From assembly GCA_016192525.1 (NCBI GenBank), contig JACPTZ010000060.1, positions 1 through 56,422 on the forward strand: DNA of 56,422 nucleotides, in the 5' to 3' direction. The stretch is from Planctomycetota bacterium (GTDB taxonomy: Bacteria > Planctomycetota > MHYJ01 > JACPTZ01). This document shows, piece after piece, positions 42,667-51,006 of the stretch. The translations under genes and the position numbers were made by a program. Under the pieces are notes generated by a model, which was not told the origin of the DNA, did not search any database, and saw nothing but the letters and a program-made list of their open reading frames with translations. The stretch's first letter is position 1, and each line of letters starts with the position of its first letter.

Positions 42667-43721
42667 AACGCGCCTTCGCCCTCCTCGCCGATGAGGCCTC
42701 TCTTCGGCTGGAGTTGCTCAATACGCCGATCGCCTCGCTCGGACTCTCCCTCCGGGCGTCGCCCCTCCTCGCCCGCTCCCTCCGGTGGCTCCGTCGCGAT
42801 CTGAGGCGGTCCGGCATCCGCCTCCATCCGCACTTCTACCTGAGCGACGAATACGGCTGCGTCGAGGGGACCGCGAACATCGGGATTGCCTTCTGGGACG
42901 CCTCCGAGCCGCTCCGGAGACTCGTCAAGAGCCTCCGCGGCGACTGGAACACCGCCGACGACGTCATGTGGCTCCTCCGGCACGAGACCGGTCACGCCTT
43001 CTGCTACTCGTACAAGCTCTATCAGGATCGGGAATTCCGCCGGCTGTTCCGCGTGAAGGGGCACTTCTTCCACACCTATCCCGAACACGACCGCTACCTC
43101 CACCGCTGCAATCCCTGGAGTCGCGACTTCGTGAACCCCTCCGGCGACCACTATGCCCAGAAGCATCCGGACGACGATTTCGCCGAGACCTTCGCCGTCT
43201 GGCTCGATCCGCACTCGCACTGGCGGATGACCTACGCGCACAAGCCGGGCGCCCTGCGGAAACTCGAATACGTGAACCGGGTGGTCGCCGATCGCGGCCG
43301 GGCGGAGCCCGAGGTCCCCAGCGATCGTCGCGCTCTCCACCTCCCGGTCGACGAGATGACCGCGACCGTCGGCGAGTTCCTGCGCGCCTCGGGTCGGCAG
43401 TTCCAGCGGCAGGCCCAGACCTTCTTCGACCGGGACCTGGAGGAGATCTTCGCGGCCCGCCCCCGGCGCCGGAATGGCGCGCACTCCGCGGCAGAGTTCA
43501 TCATCGATCACGGTCGCCTCGTCGTTGACCGGGTCGTGCACTGGACGGGCGAGCGGGAGGAGGTGGTCCGGGCCCTGCTGAAAAAGGTGAAGCGACGGGT
43601 GGAGACCCTGGACCTGGTTGTCCCCCGGAAGCTGCGCGAGGAAGCGCTCGTCGAACTCACCTCCTATATCACCACCCTCACGATGAACTATGCCCACCGG
43701 TCGAGGTTCACGGTGGAGTAG
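42663..43721 (+). CDS. Putative zinc metallopeptidase (HETGH)
   Basis: A 352-aa protein without a signal peptide. The zinc site is WLLRHETGHAFCYSYKLY (HExxH at 107-111). A likely third ligand is Glu175 in DDDFAETFAVWLDP, which is a gluzincin-like spacing. Between them lie Tyr/His-rich segments (HFFHTYPEHDRYLHRC). The C-terminal 130 residues are helical and charged. It matches the pattern of putative zinc-binding metallopeptidases of unknown substrate. It is coupled to the aspartic protease gene in front. The absence of an export signal suggests that the pair acts in the cytoplasm. Confidence 0.75.
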   Translation: MKRAFALLADEASLRLELLNTPIASLGLSLRASPLLARSLRWLRRDLRRSGIRLHPHFYLSDEYGCVEGTANIGIAFWDASEPLRRLVKSLRGDWNTADDVMWLLRHETGHAFCYSYKLYQDREFRRLFRVKGHFFHTYPEHDRYLHRCNPWSRDFVNPSGDHYAQKHPDDDFAETFAVWLDPHSHWRMTYAHKPGALRKLEYVNRVVADRGRAEPEVPSDRRALHLPVDEMTATVGEFLRASGRQFQRQAQTFFDRDLEEIFAARPRRRNGAHSAAEFIIDHGRLVVDRVVHWTGEREEVVRALLKKVKRRVETLDLVVPRKLREEALVELTSYITTLTMNYAHRSRFTVE

Positions 43722-44213
43722 CGGCGGAAGCGGTGACTCTCTACGTTGCACCTTGCCCCTTTGCTCGACGAGAGGGCAAGAGTGATTCGTCAACCGTGAT
43801 CGTGCGTGTGGTTGGCCGTCATTGTTTCCCCCTCCCCGGAGGGGAGGGGGTAGGGGGAGGGGAGCGGCCCTTCCCGGCGCAGGCGCGTCCGCCCGTGATC
43901 CCCCGCTTGTCCTGTTCAGGGGACGCTCTCCAGCCAGGCATCGGATGGATGCCCGCAGCCAGGCTCGGAAGCTCCCGAGTGCGGTGTTGAGCAGCGGCGT
44001 TACTCGTGGTAAGCAAATCGGTTACGTCCAGCATCACAGGGTCCCCCGACCATCCCCGCCGATCACCCCGAATGGCGTCGATCGGCCCGCCAGTTGCGCC
44101 ACGCTACAGGCCGAGGGCCTGAGAGCTCTGTGGCAACACAGCGTCCATTTCCTGCTTGCGCCGCGTCGGATGGGGTGTTAGCATCACGGCTTCCCATCCG
44201 GAGGCTCAGCGAC
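43722..44213. other. Intergenic region, no gene seen
   Basis: About 490 bp with a CCCCTCCCCGGAGGGGAGGG palindrome near 43830 and otherwise featureless GC-rich sequence. The Shine-Dalgarno GGAGG for the next gene is at 44200-44204. Confidence 0.55.
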
Positions 44214-45224
44214 ATGCGTTTCGCCCGCTTTCTCGTGTTCCCCCTTGCCTTGCTCGCGGGTTGCAGCGATCTTGGGATCCAGTTCGGTCGGGGCAGCGGG
44301 GGGGTGGCGAACGCCAAGGGGCCGCGACCCTGGCCCTACAAGCAGGGGACCCGGGAACCGCTCGAAGCGACCTGGATCAACCCCGCCGAGGTCTATCGAC
44401 GGAACTACGTCGTCTGGCAGGCCGAACATCAGACCTTTGCGGAGGCGGTTTCGAGGAACACGCTCGGCCGCGAGGCCTCTTTTCTGCGGCTCACGAACGC
44501 TCTTCGGGCGATGGGGGAGCAGCTGGTTTCGGTGGAGGAGGCGGAGATCCTGGACAAGCAGCTCAAGCGGTACGAGCGGCTGAACCGGGACGCTTCGCGC
44601 GGGAATGCGAACCGGGCGGTGATCCGCAGCATCGACGATGTCCGGCAGACGGTGGTGCACCACTTCGCACCGGCGGCGATCGAGGTGCAGGCGCCGAAGC
44701 TCTCTGAGGGACGCGATCCCGAGACGCTGTCCGCGAATGACCGGGTGGGCGCCGTGTCGAACCCGATCACCGGCGAGCCCGGCTCCGCCACCCCGCCCGC
44801 CACGGTGGTGGGGCCCGACGCGGCTTCCAGCGGCCCGGCCGCGCCGCCGGACCCGCCCGACACGGGCCGCGAGCCGCCCGTGCCGCCCGGTCCGGCCGTG
44901 GACGCCGAGGCCTGGAAGGAGGCCGTTTTGAAGTGGGAGTCGACGCACGACGCGTTTGCCTCCTCGATCGGAAATCCGACGGATGCGGAGCGGGCGTACG
45001 CCGCCCTGGAGGCGGCGCTCGCGGGGCTGAAGACGGCGATGCCGTCTGATCGGGCGCCGGGGCTGCAGATCTACATCAACGAGTACCGTCGGTTGAAGGA
45101 GCGGCTGGCGAAGGGTGAGGAGTCGTACGAACTCAAGCGCCAGCTGGCGCTCACCCGGCGCGAGATGCTGTCGGTCGTAGCCGCCCCCCAGCCGGGGGGA
45201 CAGAATGCCGAAGATAAGAAGTGA
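44214..45224 (+). CDS. Lipoprotein with helical domain, unknown function
   Basis: A 336-aa protein from ATG 44214, preceded by GGAGG. The lipobox is LALLAGC (Cys about 17). The mature part has a helical region (YRRNYVVWQAEHQTFAEAVS, then LKRYERLNRDASRGNANRAV), a Pro-rich linker around residues 190-235, and a second helical region (AWKEAVLKWESTHDAFASSI, then YRRLKERLAKGEESYELKRQ). The two helical regions share phrasing such as W-x-x-x-H-x-x-F-A and may be a duplicated domain. It overlaps the next gene by 4 nt (GTGA), so both belong to one operon. No family is recognised. Confidence 0.65.
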   Translation: MRFARFLVFPLALLAGCSDLGIQFGRGSGGVANAKGPRPWPYKQGTREPLEATWINPAEVYRRNYVVWQAEHQTFAEAVSRNTLGREASFLRLTNALRAMGEQLVSVEEAEILDKQLKRYERLNRDASRGNANRAVIRSIDDVRQTVVHHFAPAAIEVQAPKLSEGRDPETLSANDRVGAVSNPITGEPGSATPPATVVGPDAASSGPAAPPDPPDTGREPPVPPGPAVDAEAWKEAVLKWESTHDAFASSIGNPTDAERAYAALEAALAGLKTAMPSDRAPGLQIYINEYRRLKERLAKGEESYELKRQLALTRREMLSVVAAPQPGGQNAEDKK

Positions 45225-46549
45225 CGGATCCCACGTCCGCGAGGCGCCGTAACGGGAATCAGGGCCGAATGTCACATCCACCGGAATCAGGCAGGAATCC
45301 GACTCGACCGCCCGACGGGGCTCGTCGCGAGGAGATCGCGGCGTGGCTGAGCGGGGGATCGGCGGCGCCGCAGCCGAAGCCTCCCGCCCGACCCCCCGCG
45401 ACATCCGCGATCCGACCGGCGACGGCCCGGCCCACACCGACGGCGGCGCGACCCGCCGGGGCGGCTCGTGTCACTGGCCCCGAGCAGAAGGGGCGTCCGG
45501 CCACGCCCGCGGCCGCTCTGCCTTCCCCGCGCAGGGTGACGTCTCCCGCGGCCGCCGGCAAGCCCCGTCCGGTCCCCGAGGCCGTTCGTTCCGCCTCTCG
45601 CGTGGCCTCCGGCGCCGCCGCGGCCGCCGCGGCACAGGTGGCCGCCAACTCGCTCCCCAGGCCCGTGCCTGCCCTCTCGCTTCCCCCCGCGCTTCCGCCG
45701 GGCGGGATGTCCACGGGGCTCGTGTCGCTCTTCAGCGATCGTTTCGCGGTCGTCGGTGTGGTGATTGCGATCACGGCGATGATGGGCGGGCTCTTCTTCA
45801 CCGTGGGAATCCTCAACAGCGTGGACGAGCATCTCGACCGGGTGGAGTCGAACCAGCGTCAGATGATGCAGAAGGTTAACGCCGTCACCGCGCCGGCTCC
45901 ACGGGTGGATGTGACCGCGATCGAGAACCGGATCTCCGAACTCCAGGATCAGATCGACGCCCTCCGGACCGCCCTGAAGAACGCCCCTGCGACGCCCGCC
46001 GGCGCCCCCGGGACCGATCCGGCGTTGCTCGCCCGCCTTCAGGAGCTGGAGCGGTGGCAGGCCACCGCCTTCAAGGATCTCCGACGGGCGATTCTCGAGG
46101 ACATCCAGAAGAACTATGAGCTTTCCACACAGCTCGTGAATCAGGACCGGAAGTGCTTCTCCAACCTCACCCAGATCGCCGCCGGACTCACCCTGTTCCA
46201 GAGGCGATCCCCGCCGGAGTATCCGCCGGTCGGTCTGCTGGTCCGCGGGGTGCTGGAATGGCCCAGTCGGGAGAGCGCCCCCCTGGCCGGGGCCTGGGCG
46301 CTGCCGATCTGTCCGCGGCAGAGGGAGACCTTCACCGATCAGGATCTGGAGAAGGGCATCGTCTGGGCTTCCTCCTATGACGAGACGATCACCCCGCTGG
46401 TTTCCGGAATGCCGCCCCGCAAACCCATCGCCTGGGATCGTCAGCCCGTCCACGACGGCTCCCGGCACGTCCTTTTCTTCGACGGCCATGTCGAACTGGT
46501 CCCCGAGATTCAGTTCCAGCAGCTCCTCGTGCAATACGAGCGCCGATAG
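45221..46549 (+). CDS. Membrane-spanning coiled-coil protein with H-X9-DG C-terminus
   Basis: A 442-aa protein starting at GTG 45221 inside the previous stop (ATG 45269 is an alternative). Residues 1-165 are Pro/Ala/Arg-rich and probably disordered in the cytoplasm. A single membrane helix lies near 175-197 (FAVVGVVIAITAMMGGLFFT), followed by a coiled coil (LDRVESNQRQMMQKVNAV, IENRISELQDQIDALRTAL). The end, DGSRHVLFFDGHVELVPE, is the H-X9-DG pattern of pseudopilin-related DUF1559-type proteins common in Planctomycetota. The preceding segment (NLTQIAAGLTLF) also fits that group, but there is no type III leader at the N-terminus. This combination with a long disordered cytoplasmic region is unusual. 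Confidence 0.6.
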   Translation: MTDPTSARRRNGNQGRMSHPPESGRNPTRPPDGARREEIAAWLSGGSAAPQPKPPARPPATSAIRPATARPTPTAARPAGAARVTGPEQKGRPATPAAALPSPRRVTSPAAAGKPRPVPEAVRSASRVASGAAAAAAAQVAANSLPRPVPALSLPPALPPGGMSTGLVSLFSDRFAVVGVVIAITAMMGGLFFTVGILNSVDEHLDRVESNQRQMMQKVNAVTAPAPRVDVTAIENRISELQDQIDALRTALKNAPATPAGAPGTDPALLARLQELERWQATAFKDLRRAILEDIQKNYELSTQLVNQDRKCFSNLTQIAAGLTLFQRRSPPEYPPVGLLVRGVLEWPSRESAPLAGAWALPICPRQRETFTDQDLEKGIVWASSYDETITPLVSGMPPRKPIAWDRQPVHDGSRHVLFFDGHVELVPEIQFQQLLVQYERR

Positions 46550-46643
46550 CCCCCCGTCCCTCATCTTTTTCGTGATTTCCGGCCCTCCCCGCGGCACAAT
46601 CCCTTTTCGCCCGAATCATGGGCGGACCGGGAGGTACCCAGCC

Positions 46644-47156
46644 ATGGACCGCATCATCGACAAGTCGGCCGCCCAGCGGGGCGCGATCGAGAAGATCCTG
46701 CACTTCATCCCCGGCTTCCGCGGCTACCTCGACAAGGAGTGGCGCCGCGAGGCGGACAAGCTGGAGCGCGAGTTCGTCGCCTCGAAACTCTCCGAGAACA
46801 AGGCCGTCCTCAAGGAAGCGACCGTCTCCCTGTCCCGGAGCGGCGGGCTCGAGGCGATGACCGATCTCGACCGGGTCGACAAGAAGCTCGACAAGATCAT
46901 CCAGCGCATCCGCTTCGCCAACTACGGGGCCTCCGGTTTTTTCGACACGGTCAAGGTGGGGGAGGCGGAACTCGACCGCGTCTACGCGTTCGACCTGGCC
47001 CTCCTCGAGGGGGCGCAGGGGATCGCCGCCCGCGCCGCGGCCGTGAAGGCCGCCCCGGACGCCGCCGCCGCGAAGGGGGCCGTCTCGGCCCTGCTGGAGG
47101 AGCTGGAGGCGATGGACCGCGCGTTCAACGAGCGGGAACAGTGCCTGAGGAGATAG
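46644..47156 (+). CDS. Small helical cytoplasmic protein upstream of SPFH gene
   Basis: A 170-aa protein from ATG 46644 with GGGAGGT 8 nt upstream. It is almost entirely helical and charged: AIEKILHFIPGFRGYLDKEW, EADKLEREFVASKLSENKAV, LDRVDKKLDKIIQRIRFANY, then Ala-rich helices. GYLDKEWRREADKLLR-like sequence followed by a GFFDTVKVGEAELDRVYAFD segment matches small proteins that often sit next to SPFH/virion-core-like genes. It is separated from the SPFH gene by 2 nt. A role in recruiting or regulating the SPFH assembly is inferred from this tight coupling only. Confidence 0.6.
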   Translation: MDRIIDKSAAQRGAIEKILHFIPGFRGYLDKEWRREADKLEREFVASKLSENKAVLKEATVSLSRSGGLEAMTDLDRVDKKLDKIIQRIRFANYGASGFFDTVKVGEAELDRVYAFDLALLEGAQGIAARAAAVKAAPDAAAAKGAVSALLEELEAMDRAFNEREQCLRR

Positions 47157-47158
47157 CC

Positions 47159-48280
47159 ATGGGACTCGCCCTCGAAGTCATCCAGTACCTCGACGACACC
47201 GGAAACGAGATGGTCTTCCGCTGGGGTCCGTCCGATATCAAACTCGGCGCCCAGCTCATCGTGCGCGAGAACCAGGCCTGCGTCTTCTTCCGCGACGGAA
47301 AGGCGCTCGACACCTTCGGCGCCGGCCGCCACACCCTCACCACCCAGAACATCCCGCTGATCCAGAAACTGTTCAGCATCCCGTTCGGCGGGAACGCCCC
47401 GTTCCAGGCGGAGTGCGTCTTCGTGAACCTGAAGACCTTCCTCAACCTGAAGTGGGGGACCAAGGAGCCGATGACCTTCCGCGACGCCGACTTCGACTTC
47501 GTCCGGCTCCGCGGCTTCGGCAAGTTCTCCATGCGGGTGAAGGACCCGCCGCTCTTCGTCAACAGCGTCGTCGGCGGGCAGGGTCGCTACTCCACCGACG
47601 CCATCGAGGACTGGCTTCGCGACAACATCGTGCTGCACGTGAACGACGTCCTCGGGGAGAATCTGAAGAGCGTCCTCGACCTCCCGAAGTTCATGGAGGA
47701 ACTGGGGACGGCGACGAAGGCCCGGGCGCACGACGACTTCGACAAGTACGGGATCGAACTCGCGGACCTCGTGATCGGATCGATCTCGATGCCGGAGGAG
47801 GTGCAGAAGCGGATCGACGAGCGGGCCGGGATGAAGGCGCTCGGCGACATGAACCGCTTCATGCAGTTCAAGGCGGCCGAGGCGATGGGGGACGCCGCGA
47901 AGCAGCCCGGCGGCGGCATGGGGGCCGGGATGGGGCTCGGGATGGGGGCCGGGATGGGGATGATGATGCCCGGCATGATCCAGGGCGCGATGCAGCCGCA
48001 GGGCGCGCGACCCGCAGCGGCGCCGGTCGCGGCCATGGACACCTGTCCGGGATGCCGCACGGCCGTGCCGCCGGGATCGAAGTTCTGCCCCGCGTGCGGG
48101 GCGCTCATGACGCTCGCCGGCGCCGTCTGCTCCGGCTGCAAGGCCCAGATGCCCACGGGCGCCCTCTTCTGCCCCGCCTGCGGCGCGAAGCAGTCCGCCG
48201 CCCCGACGAATTGCCCGAAATGCCAGGCCGCCCTTCCCCCCGGCGCGAAGTTCTGCGCGGGGTGCGGGAACAGGATTTAG
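47159..48280 (+). CDS. SPFH-domain protein with C-terminal zinc ribbons (YdjI-like)
   Basis: A 373-aa protein. Residues about 10-240 form an SPFH/Band-7-like domain of the virion-core type: GNEMVFRWGPSDIKLGAQLI, VRENQACVFFRDGKALDTFG, AGRHTLTTQNIPLIQKLFSI and KYGIELADLVIGSISMPEEV. A Gly/Met linker (GGGMGAGMGLGMGAGMGMMM) follows. At the end are three CxxC double-pairs (CPGC...CPAC, CSGC...CPAC, CPKC...CAGC), which are zinc ribbons. B. subtilis YdjI has this design and works with phage-shock proteins at the membrane. No membrane helix is present. The linked small helical protein, membrane protein and lipoprotein may form an envelope-stress assembly with it. Confidence 0.8.
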   Translation: MGLALEVIQYLDDTGNEMVFRWGPSDIKLGAQLIVRENQACVFFRDGKALDTFGAGRHTLTTQNIPLIQKLFSIPFGGNAPFQAECVFVNLKTFLNLKWGTKEPMTFRDADFDFVRLRGFGKFSMRVKDPPLFVNSVVGGQGRYSTDAIEDWLRDNIVLHVNDVLGENLKSVLDLPKFMEELGTATKARAHDDFDKYGIELADLVIGSISMPEEVQKRIDERAGMKALGDMNRFMQFKAAEAMGDAAKQPGGGMGAGMGLGMGAGMGMMMPGMIQGAMQPQGARPAAAPVAAMDTCPGCRTAVPPGSKFCPACGALMTLAGAVCSGCKAQMPTGALFCPACGAKQSAAPTNCPKCQAALPPGAKFCAGCGNRI

Positions 48281-48313
48281 CGAGTCGGACTCCGCGCCGG
48301 CGGGTGAGGGAAG

Positions 48314-48431
48314 CCGTCCGCGCTGAGCGAGGTCCCGCCATTCGTTTGGCGGGGCCGAGTCGAAGCGCGGTCCGCGGGATCCGCCCTTCGACTCGACGGC
48401 CGACAGAGGCCGTCTCGCTCAGGGCGTGCGG
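48314..48431. repeat. Dispersed repeat, CTGAGCGAG...GTCGAAGCGC family, copy 2
   Basis: CCGTCCGCGCTGAGCGAG on the left faces CTCGCTCAGGGCGTGCGG on the right, with GAGTCGAAGCGC against GCCCTTCGACTC inside. Related to 30045-30165. This copy also contains a CCCGCCATTCGTTTGGCGGG palindrome, so a second repeat family is nested in it. Confidence 0.8.
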
Positions 48432-48455
48432 AGTCCCGCCACCTGTCCTTCCTCC

Positions 48456-49925
48456 ATGGCCTACCGCGACCTCCGGCACTTCCTCGACCTCCTCGCGGAC
48501 CGCCGCGATCTCGCCCGGATCGCGACCGAAGTCTCCCAGGATCTCGAGATCACCGAGTTCGCCGACCGCGCCGTCCGGCGGGGCGGACCGGCCCTTCTCT
48601 TCACGAACGTCGCCGGCGGGAAGGCGCCCTGCCTCATCAACACCTTCGGCACCGCCGCCCGGATGGCGCTCGCCCTCGAGGTTCCCGACCTCGCCTCGCT
48701 CGAGACCCGGATGATGGAGTTCCTCGCCCTGGCCATGAAACCGCCGGGGCCGGGCCTGCTCGAGAAGCTCAAGGTCCTGCCGAAGCTCCTCGACCTCGCC
48801 CACGCGATTCCCCAGCGGGTGAACGACGGCGTCTGCAAGGAGGTCATCCGCCGCGACGACGCCTCGCTCGACGCTCTGCCGATCCTGAAGTGCTGGCCGC
48901 AGGATGCCGGGCGGTTCATCACCTACCCGCTCGTCTTCACCCGCGACCCCGAGAGCGGCGCCCGCAATTGCGGGATCTACCGCATGCAGGTCGTCGACGG
49001 CCGGACCACGCTCTTCCACTCGCAGCGGCACAAGGACGCGGCGCGGCACGTCCGCGTCCGCGCGCAGGCCGGAGAACGGATGCCGGCGGCGATCGCCCTC
49101 GGGCCCGACCCGGCCGTCGCCTTCGCCGGGGCGCTCCCCTGTCCGCCGGGCGTGGACGAGATGGCCTTTGCGGGCCTCCTCCGCGGCGAGCCGGTCCGGA
49201 TGATCCGGGCGGAGACGGTCGACATCGAGGTCCCCGCCAACGCCGAGATCGTTCTCGAGGGGTATGTCGATCCGTCCGACCAGCGGCCCGAGGGGCCGTT
49301 CGGCGACCACACCGGCTACTACTCGCTCGCGGAACCGTTCCCCGTCTTCCATCTCACCGCCATCACGCACCGGCGGGACCCGATCTACCAGACGATCGTC
49401 GTGGGGCCCCCCCCGAAGGAGGACGACTTCATCGGAAAGGCGGTCGAGCGACTGTTCCTTCCGCTCATGAGGCTCCAGTTGCCGGAGATCGTCGACGTCA
49501 ACATGCCGTTCGAGGGGATCTTCCACAACCTGATGCTGGTGTCGATCCGGAAGCAGTACCCGGGTCAGGCGCGGAAGGTGATGCACGCCATCTGGGGGAT
49601 GGGGCAGGCGATGTTCACGAAGGTGGTCGTCGTGGTCGATGCGGACGTAAACGTGCAGGACCCCGCGGAGGTGGCCTGGAAGGCGCTGAATCACATCGAT
49701 CCGGAGCGAGACTTCGAGTTCGTTCTCGGACCGGTGGACCAGCTCGATCATGCGTCGCGGCTGTCCTGCTACGGTTCGCACGTCGGCATCGACGCCACGA
49801 AGAAGACCCCGGCGGAGGGCTTCACGCGTCCCTGGCCCGACGAGATCGTGATGACGCCGCAGATCCGGGCGCTGGTGGACGGGAAGTGGGACCAGGCGGG
49901 TCTGGGACAGGGTCGCCCCGCATGA
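48456..49925 (+). CDS. ubiD: UbiD-family prenylated-FMN decarboxylase
   Basis: A 489-aa enzyme from ATG 48456 (MAYRDLRHFLDLL). The family core is clear: NCGIYRMQVVDGRTTLFHSQ then RHKDA at the cofactor site, GALPCPPGVDEMAFAGLLRG, and RPEGPFGDHTGYYSL with the catalytic acidic residues. MFTKVVVVVDADVNVQDPAE and GSHVGIDATKK complete it. UbiD enzymes decarboxylate aromatic acids in ubiquinone or menaquinone synthesis, or in catabolism. The version here resembles those linked to quinone biosynthesis, fitting the respiratory genes upstream. The flavin prenyltransferase partner UbiX is not in this window. The upstream space is occupied by a Family-B repeat. Confidence 0.92.
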   Translation: MAYRDLRHFLDLLADRRDLARIATEVSQDLEITEFADRAVRRGGPALLFTNVAGGKAPCLINTFGTAARMALALEVPDLASLETRMMEFLALAMKPPGPGLLEKLKVLPKLLDLAHAIPQRVNDGVCKEVIRRDDASLDALPILKCWPQDAGRFITYPLVFTRDPESGARNCGIYRMQVVDGRTTLFHSQRHKDAARHVRVRAQAGERMPAAIALGPDPAVAFAGALPCPPGVDEMAFAGLLRGEPVRMIRAETVDIEVPANAEIVLEGYVDPSDQRPEGPFGDHTGYYSLAEPFPVFHLTAITHRRDPIYQTIVVGPPPKEDDFIGKAVERLFLPLMRLQLPEIVDVNMPFEGIFHNLMLVSIRKQYPGQARKVMHAIWGMGQAMFTKVVVVVDADVNVQDPAEVAWKALNHIDPERDFEFVLGPVDQLDHASRLSCYGSHVGIDATKKTPAEGFTRPWPDEIVMTPQIRALVDGKWDQAGLGQGRPA

Positions 49926-49964
49926 TCCGCGGGCACGGGCCGCGGGCTGCCCGTGCCACCCCAG

Positions 49965-50140
49965 GACGGGTGGCACGGGCGGCTGGTCCGTCCGTGCCGA
50001 GGCGAGAAGACGGGTGGCACGGGCGGCTTGTCCGCCCGTGCCGAGGCAAGGGGACGGGTGGCACGGGCGGCTTGTCTGCCCGCGCCGAGGCAAGGGGACG
50101 GGTGGCACGGGCGGCTTGTCCGCCCGTGCCGAGGCGCACA
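49965..50140. repeat. Array 1: four 44-bp palindromic units, left of RAYT 2
   Basis: Units start at 49965, 50009, 50053 and 50097, exactly 44 bp apart. Each has the stem CACGGGCGG...CCGCCCGTG around a CTTGT or CTGGT loop, then a GAGGCRAGR tail and GACGGGTGG. A leader with GGGCTGCCCGTGCCACCCCA precedes the array. The same leader and unit appear in array 2. Confidence 0.92.
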
Positions 50141-50147
50141 GGCCCGT

Positions 50148-50723
50148 ATGAAGACACCGCTTGGTTTCCGCAAGAAGATCTGCCACTTCAACGTCCCGGG
50201 CCAATGGCACGAACTGACGTTTTCCTGCGTACGCAAGATTCCCCTCCTGGCGAATGACGGGAGATGTGCCCTTCTGGCTCGATCCATCGATCGAGCCACG
50301 CTCCGGCACCGGTTTGGTCTTGTGGCCTTTGTCTTCATGCCGGACCACGTACACCTCATGGTCTCATCCACGAGGGACTCGGGGAGAGTGGAGGACCTGC
50401 TGTATGCCATCAAGCGCCCGTTCTCCTACAGGGTGAAGATCGAGTTGCAGGAGCGCGACGATCCGCTTCTTGACAGCCTGATGATCCGCGAGCGACCCGG
50501 GAAGCGGTGCTTTCGCTTTTGGCAGGAGGGACCTGGCTACGACCGCAACGTGGCGACTCGCGGATATGTGGCTGGCGTCTTGAGTTACCTGCACCTGAAC
50601 CCGGTGCGACGGGGCTTGTGTTCACATCCTTCGGACTGGCGTTGGTCGAGCTGGAAATACTATAATCACCCCGAATCGTCCGTCGACCCTGACCTGCCTC
50701 GAATTGATGGGTGCCCGGCGTAG
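50148..50723 (+). CDS. REP-associated tyrosine transposase (RAYT 2, Y1_Tnp)
   Basis: A 191-aa protein from ATG 50148, only 8 nt after the last array-1 unit. The HUH motif is HVH at 67-69 in FVFMPDHVHLMVSS. The likely catalytic Tyr is in VAGVLSYLHLNPVRRGLC, and the DWRWSSWKYY box is present. It belongs to the TnpA-REP group and is not closely similar to RAYT 1, so the genome carries at least two RAYT types. Its flanking arrays have identical units on both sides, and their hairpins are the expected single-strand substrate. No frame damage is seen. Confidence 0.9.
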   Translation: MKTPLGFRKKICHFNVPGQWHELTFSCVRKIPLLANDGRCALLARSIDRATLRHRFGLVAFVFMPDHVHLMVSSTRDSGRVEDLLYAIKRPFSYRVKIELQERDDPLLDSLMIRERPGKRCFRFWQEGPGYDRNVATRGYVAGVLSYLHLNPVRRGLCSHPSDWRWSSWKYYNHPESSVDPDLPRIDGCPA

Positions 50724-50783
50724 GTTGCCCTCGAGCTGGATCTTGCGTCCGGCACGGGCAGCGAGCTGCCCGTGCCACCCCAG

Positions 50784-51003
50784 GACGGGTGGCACGGGCG
50801 GCTTGTCCGCCCGTGCTGAGGCGAGTGGACGGGTGGCGCGGGCGGCTTGTCCGCCCGTGCCGGGGCGAGTGGACGGGTGGCACGGGCGGCTGGTCCGCCC
50901 GTGCTGAGGCGAGAAGACGGGTGGCACGGGCGGCTTGTCCGCCCGTGCCGAGGCAAGAGGACGGGTGGCACGGGCGGCTGGTCCGCCCGTGCCCGCGGGT
51001 GAA
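50784..51003. repeat. Array 2: five 44-bp palindromic units, right of RAYT 2
   Basis: Units start at 50784, 50828, 50872, 50916 and 50960, exactly 44 bp apart, with the same stem and loop as array 1. The leader GAGCTGCCCGTGCCACCCCA precedes it. The array ends at the ribosome-binding region of the PHP gene (ATG 51007), so it is also the 5' leader of that gene. Confidence 0.92.
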
Positions 51004-51006
51004 GAG

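Noticed and set aside
48105-50354. A 749-codon antisense frame across ubiD and array 1
   Set aside because: Arg/Glu/Gly-rich composition. Its N-terminal part merely translates the 44-bp repeats, and ubiD is certain on the other strand.
49965-51003. The regular 44-bp arrays as CRISPR
   Set aside because: The whole unit is repeated, with no variable spacers. Each unit is a hairpin, and no cas genes are present. RAYT linkage explains it better.
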